Assembly (NCBI RefSeq): GCF_023156195.1 | Contig: NZ_JAKUKA010000001.1 | Coordinates: 5,767,501-5,831,500 of the forward strand | Direction of reading: 5' to 3' | Length of the DNA: 64,000 bases | Origin: Chitinophaga sedimenti | GTDB taxonomy: Bacteria > Bacteroidota > Bacteroidia > Chitinophagales > Chitinophagaceae | Shown: positions 31,877-41,704 of the stretch, piece after piece | Layout of the letters: every line of letters starts with the position of its first letter | Numbering within the stretch: position 1 is the stretch's first letter | Position numbers and translations under genes: made by a program | The notes under the pieces: generated by a model | Told to the model about the DNA's origin: nothing | The model's input: only the letters and a program-made list of their open reading frames with translations | Databases searched by the model: none

Positions 31877-32156
31877 TTGTTATAATCAATGCTTGCCGCA
31901 TCGGGGAAAATATTTTCTAATATTTTCCCCATTTTATTTTTTTTTCATAAAGTGTGATATTCCTGCGCATCTATCTGTTTGATCTTGAATTACTGGCACG
32001 GTTTTATCGTTACCCGTTTATAGTCGTTAACCCCTGTTAATCCGCGCCAGTGTTGAAATTTGGCGCAATTTTTTCTACATATCGTGTACTTGCATCAAAA
32101 TAAAATGCCACTTATAGAGTTTTTATAGAAAGTCAATTAAACCATATCCGAAAAAC

Positions 32157-33050
32157 ATGAGAAAAACCTTTTCCTGGATCACCAGACCTATGACGCTTGT
32201 CATGCTCTTTGCAGCTGCCTCGATATACCTGGCCGCCTGCGCTAAAGAAAACAGCTTCAATCCACCTAAAGAGACCGGTCACGGTAACGTAGACACCACC
32301 GGTACCGGCGGTACTAAAGATACCACCACCACCGGCGGCGGTACGAAAGATACCACCACTACCGGCGGCGGTGGGAGTGTGGGCAACTTCGCGCAAATGC
32401 CTGCTGGCATTTCCGTACAAACGCTCGGTCGCGCTGCGCCTGCTATCAACAAACAGTATGTATTGTACACACCATCCACCTATAATACCGAGAAAAGCAA
32501 AAGCTGGCCGGTGATCATCTTCCTGCATGGGATAGGGGAGCGTGGCAGCAACATCACAGCTGTTAAAAACGTGGCATTACCGAGGAAGCTGGCGGGTGAA
32601 AAAGATTTTCAGTTCGTGATGATTGCACCGCAATGCAGCGCCGACGAATGGTGGGATATTCCCAGCCTGAACGCGCTGTACGCAGAAGTGCTCGAAAAAT
32701 ACAACGTTGATCCCAGCCGCGTATACCTCACCGGTTTAAGCATGGGCGGTTATGGTGCATGGAACTGGTCGATGAAAGCAGCCGAAAAGTTTGCAGCAGT
32801 AGCGCCTATTTGCGGTGGCGCCGATTATCCGGACCTGGTATGTAACCTGAAGAGCAAACCGGTTTGGGTGTTCCATAACGCCAACGACCCTACGGTAGGC
32901 GTAGAAAACAGTCGTAACCTCGTAGCGGCCCTTAAAAAATGCGGCAGCACGTCGGTTACCTACACTGAAAACGCCACTGGTGGCCACGATGCATGGACAA
33001 AGCTTACAACACACCAGAGTTGTATACGGATGTTGAAGTACAGAAAATAA
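32157..33050 (+). CDS. Lipoprotein alpha/beta hydrolase, array copy 2 (compensated frame slip)
   Basis: A 297-residue paralogue of the previous gene. The lipobox is YLAACA near residue 30, followed by a Thr/Gly linker containing a duplicated DNA unit. The catalytic domain has WPVIIFLHGIGERG, GLSMGGYG, HNANDPTVG and TGGHDAW. The last residues before KYRK read LTTHQSCIRML. Comparison with copy 1 shows this is a slip of one base near 33002 and two near 33028 that together restore the frame; the expected end is AWTKAYNTPELYTWMLKYRK. Its upstream region shares AAACCATATCC with copy 1. Confidence 0.88.
   Translation: MRKTFSWITRPMTLVMLFAAASIYLAACAKENSFNPPKETGHGNVDTTGTGGTKDTTTTGGGTKDTTTTGGGGSVGNFAQMPAGISVQTLGRAAPAINKQYVLYTPSTYNTEKSKSWPVIIFLHGIGERGSNITAVKNVALPRKLAGEKDFQFVMIAPQCSADEWWDIPSLNALYAEVLEKYNVDPSRVYLTGLSMGGYGAWNWSMKAAEKFAAVAPICGGADYPDLVCNLKSKPVWVFHNANDPTVGVENSRNLVAALKKCGSTSVTYTENATGGHDAWTKLTTHQSCIRMLKYRK
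32311..32370 (+). repeat. Two 30-base tandem repeats encoding a Thr/Gly linker
   Basis: Units 32311-32340 and 32341-32370 differ at two positions. Each encodes a block of the form TKDTTTTGGG. The repeat lies between the lipid anchor and the catalytic domain of hydrolase copy 2 and probably works as a flexible surface spacer. Confidence 0.8.
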
Positions 33051-33069
33051 ATTGTTCCTTCTTATTAAG

Positions 33070-33123
33070 AAAATGCAAAATGAAAAACGTGCTATTGTTT
33101 AGTACGCGATCATTTTGCATTTT
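33070..33123 (+). terminator. Hairpin after hydrolase copy 2
   Basis: A 14-base inverted repeat, AAAATGCAAAATGA (33070-33083) against TCATTTTGCATTTT (33110-33123), with a 26-base middle. It is a probable terminator or 3' stabiliser, and suggests that copies 1-2 and 3-4 are separate units. Confidence 0.5.
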
Positions 33124-33335
33124 TGCATTATAGAAAGATGTTCGAGATACCTGTATTACGTTTAACCTGAGGTATAGATTAGTTTGGCAGAGAATATTTA
33201 AACGCAAGAAGAAGGGTCGCCATGCAGCATATAGCGGCCGCATTTCCCGGATTTTCGTACCTGTGATTTTAACCAGCCATGATAGCCGCTCCGTCTGCAA
33301 AAGCGCAGGCGCTAACTTGTTTATACCTTAATTCT

Positions 33336-34162
33336 ATGTACAAAGCAACCATCATGGCAGCGGTTATTGCCATGTTTTTAAGTTTGGTAATCCACACTTC
33401 CTGCACGAGCAGCGACAACAGCGACACAACACCACGCGACACCACCGCTCCTGGTACAGGAGGTGGTAATCCTCCCGGCCCGGCCACGTTTGTGCCGCAA
33501 ACTACCGGCATCAGTGTAAAGAAAATAACGACAAAAGATACCGGCGGTATCAGTTCGCGTTATGTATTATATATCCCCGAAGGATATAACGATAAAAAAG
33601 ACACAAAATGGCCGACGATTTTTTACCTGCACGGTCAGGGTGAACGTGGAACAAATATTGACCTGGTAAAAGCTGCCGGCCTGACAAGGAAAGCAGCGGA
33701 CACGAAAGATTTTGGATTTATTGTGGTCGCGCCGCAATGTAATGCAGGTACCTGGTGGGATTTGCCAAGTGTGGCACGCCTGTATGCGGAAGCCCTTGGC
33801 ACCTACAACATCGATCAAAGTCGTATATACTTAACGGGTAACAGCATGGGCGGTTACGCCAGCTGGGAATGGGCCATTCTCCGCCAGGACCGCTTCGCCG
33901 CAATAGTGCCGATCAGCGCGCCGCTTCCGGATAGCTGGAAGAGTGCTTGCGTAGCCAGTAAAATGCCGATCTGGGCGTTTCATAATGCGGACGATCCGCA
34001 GGTGCGCGTAGCCGATGCACGTTTTATGCGCGATACGCTGACGATCAAATGTAACGCTACCCAGTATAAATACACCGAGCATCCGACCGGCGGCCATGAT
34101 GCCTGGACCAAAGCCTATGACGATCCGGCTTTGTACACCGGATGCTGCAGTTTAAAAAATAA
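33336..34162 (+). CDS. Lipoprotein alpha/beta hydrolase, array copy 3 (frame break near the end)
   Basis: Third paralogue, about 275 residues. Start MYKATIMAAVIAMFLSLVIH at 33336, with a lipobox ending HTSC, then a Ser/Thr/Pro/Gly linker. The catalytic domain has WPTIFYLHGQGERG, GNSMGGYASWEW (nucleophile Ser), HNADDPQVR and TGGHDAW. It differs from copies 1-2 at the elbow (GNS rather than GLS) and lacks their CGGAD stretch. A T is lost from a CCTGG near 34139; the repaired end is ALYTWMLQFKK with the stop at 34160-34162, 16 bases before copy 4. Confidence 0.86.
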
Positions 34163-34178
34163 TAGAATACATTTATAG

Positions 34179-34929
34179 ATGCGTATACACCGATTGCTGC
34201 TTTTGTGCGGGTTGATTTTAATGGCCACGCTGCCGGGATTTGCCAATGGCGATACCTCGCTGAATTATTATTCGAAACAGCCCATTGGCATCTCTGTAAA
34301 AAAGTGCGGCTGCCGGGCAAAAGCATCGATCAGTATGTGCTATATACGCCCTCCACTTATAACACCGACCTGGAGAAACGCTGGCCGGTATTAATTTTTC
34401 TGCATGGTAAAGGCGAACGTGGCGACGATATCAGACTCGTGAAACAGATGGGCATTCCCTGGCGCCTGCGCGATATATCCAATTTCCCTTTTGTGGTGAT
34501 TGCTCCGCAGTGCAAGCTGAATGTTAATACCCGGGATGTAGCCAGTTTAAACGCCCTGTGGCCGGATATTATAAGGCTCTACCGCATCGATACCAACCGG
34601 GTATACCTCACCGGTTTAAGCATGGGCGGTAATGGTACCGGATGTGGGGCATGGATAGTCCGGATAAATTTGCAGCGCTCGCGCCCATGTGTGGATGGGG
34701 TAATCCGGCGAAGGCCTGCGGGTTGAAAAATAAGCCCATGAAGGTGTTTCATAACGCAGATGACGATACGGTGCCGGTGAGCGGTTCGCGTAAACTGGTA
34801 GCTGCGGTGAAAACCTGTGGCGGTACAAAGATTGAATATACCGAGCGGCCCACCGGCGGACATGATGCCTGGTCCATCCCTTATTATGATAAGAAGTTTT
34901 ACGAATGGCTGTTGAAGCAGTCGAAATAA
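34179..34929 (+). CDS. Secreted alpha/beta hydrolase, array copy 4 (two frame breaks)
   Basis: Fourth paralogue, 250 residues after repair. It has a cleavable-type signal peptide (MRIHRLLLLCGLILMATLPG) with no lipobox cysteine and no linker, so it is probably released to the periplasm or exported instead of anchored. Catalytic landmarks are WPVLIFLHGKGERG, GLSMGGNGTW (Ser), HNADDDTVPV (Asp) and TGGHDAW (His). Breaks are near 34304 (G lost after an A-run) and 34639 (T lost from CCTGG). It follows copy 3 after 16 bases, so they are likely co-transcribed, and it ends at a bidirectional terminator. Confidence 0.86.
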
Positions 34930-34957
34930 AAAGTCCCGCTACATGCGGGACTTTTTT
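34928..34957. terminator. Bidirectional terminator between hydrolase copy 4 and recJ
   Basis: AAAAGTCCCGC - TACAT - GCGGGACTTTTTT forms a near-perfect stem with T-runs on both strands. It overlaps the recJ stop codon region. Confidence 0.9.
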
Positions 34958-36658
34958 ATGCAGAAGCTCTGATGTCGATGACTTTTAATTGTAGTGTTAC
35001 CGCCCCGTTCCATTCATTTTCTTCTACCGTAAACACCACATCGAAAGGACGTTTGCCGGAGACGATGGGAAACTTGTCGGCCATAAAAAAGCCGATGCCG
35101 GAGAATTGAGGGCCGTTGCCTTGTTTGATGGATAGTTTCAGGTGTTCGTCCTTCACTATTTTGGAATAGCCGGTATCCATTACCCTGCGTGCCATAAATA
35201 CAGGACGCAGGTTTTCGGGGCCGAGCGGTTCAAATTGTTTCAGGATATTGAAGAATGCGGGAGTGATATCCGCCAGGTGGATTTCCGTATCGATCACGAT
35301 TTCCGGGATCAGTAATTCCGGGTCTATTGTGGAGGCAACCACCTCTTCGAAACGTTCCTGGAAGGCTTTTACATTTTCCGGTTTCAGCGTCATGCCCGCT
35401 GCATAAAAGTGACCGCCGTAGTTTTCCAGCAGGTCTTTGCAGCGGTGTATCGCTTCGTACACGTTAAATCCGGATACCGAACGCGCGGAGCCGGCCACTT
35501 TATCGTTCGATTGGGTAAGAATAATGGTGGGCCGGTAAAAATACTTATCGATCAGCCGCGACGCTACGATCCCCACAACGCCTTTGTGCCAGTGTGGCTG
35601 AAACAGTACGGTGGATTTGCGCGTGAGCTGCGTATCATCGCCCTGGATGAGCAGTACTGCTTCCTGGGTGATGGTCATATCAATTTCTTTGCGGTCGAAG
35701 TTGTCTGCATGCAGTACTTCCGCGATCGCCATGGCTTTTTCAAAATCTGTTTCGATGAAGAGGTTCACGGCTTTACGGGCATCGTCCATTCGTCCCGCTG
35801 CATTCACACGCGGCGCGATCACAAACACCAGGTTAGAGGTAGTAAGTTTCTCTTTTAACCCGCTCAGTTGCACCAACGATTTAATTGCGGGGCTGGGATC
35901 TTCATTTACCTTTTTGATGCCGTAAAATGCCAGTACACGGTTTTCGCCGGTCATGGGAACAATATCGGCAGCGATGCTGGTGGCGACGAGGTCGAGGTAG
36001 GTATATACCGATTCCATCGGCATGCCGCGCTTCTGCGCCAGGGCGGTTATCATCTTAAACCCGATGCCGCAGCCGCTTAGCTCTTTGTAGGGGTAAGGGC
36101 AGTCGTGTTGTTTCGGGTTCAGGATGGCTACGGCTTCCGGGAGTATAGCGTCGGGAAGGTGGTGGTCGCAGATGATGAAGTCGATGCCTTTGGATTTGGC
36201 AAAGCTGATCAGTTCTACCGACTTGATACCGCAGTCGAGGGCGATAATGAGGCCGAAGTCGTTTTCTACAGCATATTCTATACCCTGCATGGAAATGCCG
36301 TAACCTTCGCGGTAGCGGTGGGGCAGGTAAAATTCGATATTGCTGTAAATAGAGGAGAGAAAAGTGAATACAGTGGCCACGGCGGTGGTGCCGTCTACAT
36401 CATAGTCGCCATAAACGAGGATCTTTTCGCGGCGGAAGAAAGCGAGTTCGAGACGTGAAATAGCCACGTCCATATCCTTCATCAGCCAGGGGTCGAGAAG
36501 ATCTTCGAGGGTAGGGCGGAAAAGTGCTTTGCCGCATCAAAGGTCAGGATGCCGCGCTGTACGAGCAGGCGGCATAACAGGGGATGAATGCGTAATGCAG
36601 CCTGAAGCGACCGTTCGGGCCCCGGTTGATATTTCTTTACTGTCCAACGTTTCTGCAT
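34956..36658 (-). CDS. recJ: Single-stranded-DNA-specific exonuclease RecJ (one frame break)
   Basis: 5'-3' exonuclease for recombination and mismatch repair, 567 residues after repair, of the DHH/DHHA1 superfamily. Metal-binding motifs seen: VYGDYDVDGTTAV (motif I), ALDCGIKSVE, and ICDHHLPDA (the DHH motif). The DHHA1 part contains SGFNVYEAIHRC and GGHFYAAGMTLK. The N-terminus MQKRWTVKKYQPGPERSLQA lies beyond a lost T near 36521. Start 36658 is chosen over 36673. On the same strand as, and downstream of, the polyprenyl synthetase gene. Confidence 0.95.
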
Positions 36659-36675
36659 GAAAAATGCTTGCAATT

Positions 36676-37639
36676 TTAGAAGGTGCGGTCGGTTGTGTAC
36701 CGCACTAATGATTCCAGGCCACTCCGGATTTCATTGTCTGGCAGTTGATGTAAAATAGCTAACGCTTCATCACGGTATTGCAACATTTTTTCTCGGGCGT
36801 AGGCGATGCCGCCGCTGGATTTTACCAGGTCGATCACCTGTGCCACTTTGTCTTTGTCTGTATTATGATTTTTGACAATGTTGATAATCAGTTTACGTGT
36901 GTCCGGGTCGGCATGTTGGAGGGTGTAGATAAGGGGAGGGTCATTTTTTTCTCCCTGATGTCTATACCGGTAGGTTTGCCGATGTTGGCGGTCCCGTAGT
37001 CGAAAAGGTCGTCTTTGATCTGGAAGGCAATGCCTACCTTTTCGCCGAACTGGTGCATAAGGGCGGTGCCGGCTTCGTCGCCGGAGGCGCTCCAGGCGCC
37101 TGCGGCACAGGCGGCTGCGAGGAGGGAGGCTGTTTTTCGGCGGATGATATCGAAATAAACATCCTCCTTAATATTAAGCCTGCGGGCCTTTTCCATTTGC
37201 AGCAGTTCCCCTTCGCTCATTTCGCGCACGGCCTCGGTTAAAATTTCGAGGGTGCGGAAATCCTTGTTATTTAAAGATAACAAAAGTCCTTTAGAAAGCA
37301 GGTAGTCGCCGACTAAAACAGCGATTTTATTCTTCCATAAGGCATTTACAGAAAAGAAACCCCTTCTTTCGAGGGAATCGTCCACGACATCATCGTGCAC
37401 GAGGGAGGCAGTGTGCAATAATTCCACAAGCGAAGCAGCCCTGAATGAACTTTCTTCGATCTTATCTGTAAATAGTCTGGCGGAAAGTAACACGAACATT
37501 GGACGGATCTGTTTCCCTTGCGCTTCACTATATAATGCATGATCCGGTCCAGCAGCGGTACGTGGCTCTTCACCGAGTCCGCAAACTTGCTCTCGAAATC
37601 GTGCAATTCCTTTCTGATCAGATATTTAATTTCCTCCAT
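36676..37639 (-). CDS. Polyprenyl (octaprenyl-type) diphosphate synthase (two frame breaks)
   Basis: All-trans polyprenyl synthase of 321 residues after repair, making the side chain of menaquinone or another isoprenoid. The first aspartate-rich motif is LVHDDVVDDSLERRG, and the second is QIKDDLFDYG, with GKPTGIDIREKKMTLPL after it. Breaks are near 37515 (GGG) and 36935 (C-run); the repaired end reads SLVRYTTDRTF. The product chain length cannot be read with certainty. Quinone supply would fit the nearby complex I genes, but they are not linked in an operon. It lies just upstream of recJ. Confidence 0.92.
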
Positions 37640-37797
37640 TTGTTAAAATAAAAGGATTGCTAAGCTATGCTTAAAATATTACATTTTGATAAATTGGCCC
37701 CGAATTTGCTAATAATGCTGAAATTGCGATCCGCTGTAACATTGAATAATACTTAGTTTTGAGGCAGTTATCAATGAAAATAAAATCGCAATAAAAA

Positions 37798-37828
37798 TTT
37801 GTATATTCATTAAGGATTTTTACCTTTG
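37798..37828 (+). promoter_or_regulatory. Promoter of the OmpA-family gene
   Basis: TTTG (37798-37801), exactly 19 bases, then TACCTTTG (37821-37828), a full match to the Bacteroidota consensus. Transcription would start near 37835, about 50 bases before the ATG. Confidence 0.76.
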
Positions 37829-37885
37829 CTTGGTAAAAACGAGTTAATAATAAATTTTTAACAGTTTTTAAATAAAAAAACAATT

Positions 37886-39432
37886 ATGGCAAGCAAAAAG
37901 TACTTATTACTGGCAGGTGCTATGAGCCTTCTGGCATCTACCGGTTTTGCGCAAGTTAAGCCCAACCTGGATGTTCTGGACTCTTCCAAAGTAGCCCCGT
38001 CCAAAATGGCGCAATTTAACGCATTCAAGAATCATCAATCCGATTATCCTGCAAAACCAAGGGATATGTGGGAACTGGGTTTCCACGGTGGTTACCACTT
38101 CATCGTAGGTGACGTTTCTGCCCGTCCTGGTTTCGGTGGCGGTTTGTCCCTGAGAAAGTCGCTGGGTCACACGTTCTCTATCCGTGGTGAGTACACCGGT
38201 TCTTTCGACTACGGTATGGACTACAAAATGCGTCCTAACACTTCCAGCACAGTTGGCGGTAACCCCTGGGCTGCTACAGCTGCAGCTAACGGTGGTATGA
38301 TCGTGGCTAACTACAAAACTGCTACACACCAGGCATCTTTGGACGTAATCGCGTCTCTGAGCAACCTGTTGTTCTATAAATCACAACCTAAAGTGAACTG
38401 GTATGTGTTCCTGGGTTATGGTCTGTTGCTCGCTGACGTTGACGTAGATGCACTGGACGGCGCAGCTGCTTACAACTACAGCGGTATCGACTTCGGTGGT
38501 AAACGTAAAGACATCAAAAAGCACTGAAAGATCTGCACGACGGTGATTACGAGCAAAATGCACCTTCTCAGGGCAACCGCGTAACTATCGGTCGTAAAGA
38601 CGACAACCAGCTCCTGCGTCATGCGCTGGAAACTGGTACCGGTATCTCTTTCAAAGTGTCTAAACGCTTTAACATCGGTATCGAAGATAAAATCACCCTG
38701 CCTTTCGATGATTATATGGACGGCTACTTCGGTGGTGCTTCTGATCAGAACAAAGACTTCTTCAACTACACCAGCGTTCGTCTGAACTTCAACCTGGGTA
38801 AAACCAGCAAACGTGTTGAGCCATTATGGTGGGTTAACCCGTACGATTTCATCTACAACGAGCTGACTTCACCTCGTCGTATGAAAATCCCAACTCCGGT
38901 TCTGCCTGATGCTGACGGTGATGGCGTAACTGACCAGTTCGACCGCGAACCTAACACTCCTGCAGGTGCTCCTGTTGACGTGAACGGTGTTGCTAAAGAT
39001 ACTGACGGTGACGGTGTTCCTGACTACAAAGACAAACAGCTGATCACTCCGACTTACTGCTTCCCTGTTGATGCAGACGGTGTTGGTAAATGCCCGGATC
39101 CTGAGTGCTGCAAAGACCGCGTTCCTGCTGGTTGCGCATCACTGGTTCTGCCTAGCGTTTCCTTCAAAGGTTCTTCTACCAAAGTTGGTAGCGACCAGGA
39201 AGCTATCCTCGCTAGCGTAGCTGCTTCTCTGAAAGCTAATCCTTCCTGCAACGTCCTGGTAACAGGTCACGCTGGTGAGAAAGCTAAAAAAGGTGGTGTA
39301 GACCTGAGCTCCCGCCGTGTTGACGCTGTAATCGACTACCTGGCTGACAAGCAAGGCATCGACCGCGGTCGTTTCATCAAACAAAACACTCCTGGTGAAG
39401 CTGGTACTGTTGATTTAGCTCCTGCTAACTAA
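37886..39432 (+). CDS. OmpA-family outer membrane protein (one frame break)
   Basis: A 515-residue protein after repair. It has a signal peptide (MASKKYLLLAGAMSLLASTGFAQ), a beta-barrel-like N-terminal half (about 40-320, with repeated short amphipathic strands and aromatic ends), then calcium-binding thrombospondin-3-type stretches (DADGDGVTDQFD, DTDGDGVPDYKD). A C-terminal OmpA peptidoglycan-binding domain contains VLVTGHAGEKA and LSSRRVDAVIDYL. It probably links outer membrane and cell wall. The strong promoter, a uniform T-ending codon preference unlike its neighbours, and the terminator suggest a very highly expressed single gene. A G is lost after an A-run at 38521; the join reads DIKKALKDLHDGDYEQ. 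Confidence 0.92.
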
Positions 39433-39459
39433 TCAATACCATCATCTGGTAAAATACCT

Positions 39460-39497
39460 GAACAGGCCGCCTTCTTTGGTGGCCTGTTCTTTTTTTA
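39460..39497 (+). terminator. Intrinsic terminator of the OmpA-family gene
   Basis: A 12-base-pair stem GAACAGGCCGCC / GGTGGCCTGTTC with loop TTCTTT is followed by seven T. Confidence 0.92.
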
Positions 39498-39528
39498 GCA
39501 GGTATTTTCCTATCTCCGTTTTTCCACC

Positions 39529-39536
39529 TACATTTG
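39529..39536 (+). promoter_or_regulatory. Possible -7 element of kup
   Basis: TACATTTG matches TAnnTTTG, 21 bases before the kup start. The -33 position holds TTTC instead of TTTG, so this is a weaker call. Confidence 0.45.
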
Positions 39537-39557
39537 ACATGCCTTTAATTAATAAGT

Positions 39558-41506
39558 GTGTTAAAGAATTTCAACAAAGTTACACTGGCTGGGCTGGTCG
39601 TTGCGCTTGGTATCATTTACGGCGACATCGGAACCTCTCCTCTTTACGTTTTTAAAGCCATCCTGGCTGACAGCGAAGTATCAGAACAGTTGATCATAGG
39701 AGCTATCTCCTGTATTATCTGGACCCTTACCCTCCAAACCACTGTCAAGTACGTTATTCTCACCCTCAAAGCCGATAATAAAGGTGAGGGCGGTATTTTC
39801 TCATTGTATGCATTGGTGCGACGGCACGGCAAATGGACGGTTATACTCGGTATGATAGGCGGCGCCGCATTATTGGCCGACGGTATTATTACACCACCGA
39901 TCACGGTAACGTCCGCTATCGAGGGTTTACGTACCCTGCCCATATTTAAAGACCTTGCCCAGAAACCATCGTCAAAATTGTATTGGCCATCATCGTACTG
40001 ATGTTTGTGGCACAACAGTTTGGCACCACGGCCATTGGTAAGATGTTCGGGCCGATCATGATGGTGTGGTTCGCTATGCTGGGCATACTCGGCATCACCC
40101 ACATCGGAAACGACCTGGCAGTGCTGAAAGCCTTTAATCCCTACTATGCGATCGAATTGCTGACCACTTACAAGAGTGGTTTCCTTATACTGGGGGCGGT
40201 ATTCCTGTGTACCACGGGAGCCGAGGCACTATACTCCGACCTCGGTCACTGCGGCCGCGGTAACATCCGGGTATCCCGGATCTTCGTGAAGCTCTGTCTT
40301 ATCCTGAACTACCTGGGCCAGGGCGCCTGGTTGCTCGGAATGAAAGGCGCGTCTATCGGTAAAGACCAAAACCCATTCTTCATGATCATGCCCGAATGGT
40401 TCGTAATATTTGGTGTGGTAATAGCCACCATGGCCTCCGTAATCGCATCCCAGGCGTTAATCTCCGGTTCCTTTACATTGATATCCGAAGCCATGCGCCT
40501 GAACCTGTGGCCTAAGTTAAAAGTGAACTACCCGACCGAGCAACGCGGTCAATTATACATTCCAGGTATTAACTGGCTGCTGCTGGCAGGTTGTGCAAGC
40601 ATTGTGCTGTACTTCCGGGAATCATCGCGGATGGAGGCCGCCTATGGCCTGTCTATCACCATCTGTATGTTGATGACCTCCTGCCTGTTCGCCTTTTATC
40701 TTTACACGCGAAGGGTGCCGGCCATGTGGGTGGGCGTATACCTGGTAGTATATCTCTCCATCGAATTCTCGTTCCTGCTGGCAAATCTGACCAAATTCAC
40801 GCACGGCGGTTATGTAACGCTGATCGTAGGCGGATTGCTGTTCCTCGTCATGATCGTCTGGTTCCGGTCGCGCAAGATCAAAAACCGGTACGTGGAGTTC
40901 GTGAAGCTCGAAGATTACCTGCCTATTCTGCAGGAGCTGAGCAACGATACAACTATCCCGAAATATGCCACGCACCTTGTATACATGAGTAGTGCAGACA
41001 ATCCTAAAGAGATAGAGCATAAGATTCTTTATTCCATCCTCAATAAAAAGCCGAAACGCGCCGATATTTATTGGTTTGTGCATGTGGACGTGGTAGATGA
41101 ACCTTACCTGAGTGAATATTCCGTGCAAACGATCATCCCGAACGAGGTGATCCGTGTGGAGTTCCGTTTAGGGTTTAGGGTCGAGCAGCGTATCAACCTC
41201 ATGTTCCGTATGGTAGTGGAGAATATGGTGCGCAATAAAGAGGTGAACATCACGAGCCGTTACGAGTCGCTCAGTAAAAACAACGTGGTAGGCGATTTCC
41301 AGTTCATTGTAATGGAGAAATTCCTTTCGCATGACAATGACCTGCCGCTGCACGAAAGGCTGGTAATGCGCCTTTATTTCATTTTAAAGAAGATATCACT
41401 GTCGGAAGAGCGTGGCTTCGGTCTCGACTCCAGTTATGTAACGATCGAGAAGTTTCCACTGGTAGTGGCGCCGGTGACAAACCTGAATCTCCGCCGCACG
41501 AACTAA
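39558..41506 (+). CDS. kup: Potassium uptake protein Kup (one frame break)
   Basis: K+/H+ symporter of the KUP/HAK/KT family in the inner membrane, 649 residues after repair with about 12 helices. The signature [20 protein letters not shown] is at the N-terminus, followed by [31 protein letters not shown] and a cytosolic C-terminal domain. The only plausible start is GTG at 39558, following TTAATAAGT. A G is lost from a CCAGG at 39962; the join is [19 protein letters not shown]. No regulator is adjacent. Confidence 0.95.
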
Positions 41507-41529
41507 CGGCATCAACATATCATTAAAGA

Positions 41530-41562
41530 AAAGTCCTCCGAAGAATCGGAGGACTTTTTTTT
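41530..41562 (+). terminator. Intrinsic terminator of kup
   Basis: AAGTCCTCCG - AAGAAT - CGGAGGACTT followed by TTTTTT. Confidence 0.92.
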
Positions 41563-41608
41563 AACACAACTAAAAAAACAATCAAAATCTTAAAAAGAAT
41601 AATAAATG

Positions 41609-41704
41609 CTTGCTATCAATCGGGCTTTTTCCATGATGAGCCGCCGGCCTTAGCCAGCGGCTTCTTTTATGGAAAATTGTTTTGCTATCAATCCGGCTTT
41701 TTAC
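41609..41704. repeat. Duplicated ftsZ tail flanking a hairpin
   Basis: GCTATCAATCGGGCTTTTT (about 41611-41631) nearly repeats GCTATCAATCCGGCTTTTT (about 41684-41703), the latter being the last codons and stop of ftsZ on the minus strand. Between them a GC-rich hairpin (GCCGCCGGC - CTTA - GCCAGCGGC, about 41641-41662) is followed by TTCTTTT on the plus strand. The hairpin may end kup read-through and ftsZ transcription. Confidence 0.55.

Noticed and set aside
31046-34929. Hydrolase array as part of a SusC/SusD polysaccharide locus
   Set aside because: No SusC, SusD, sigma/anti-sigma or glycoside hydrolase genes are in the window.
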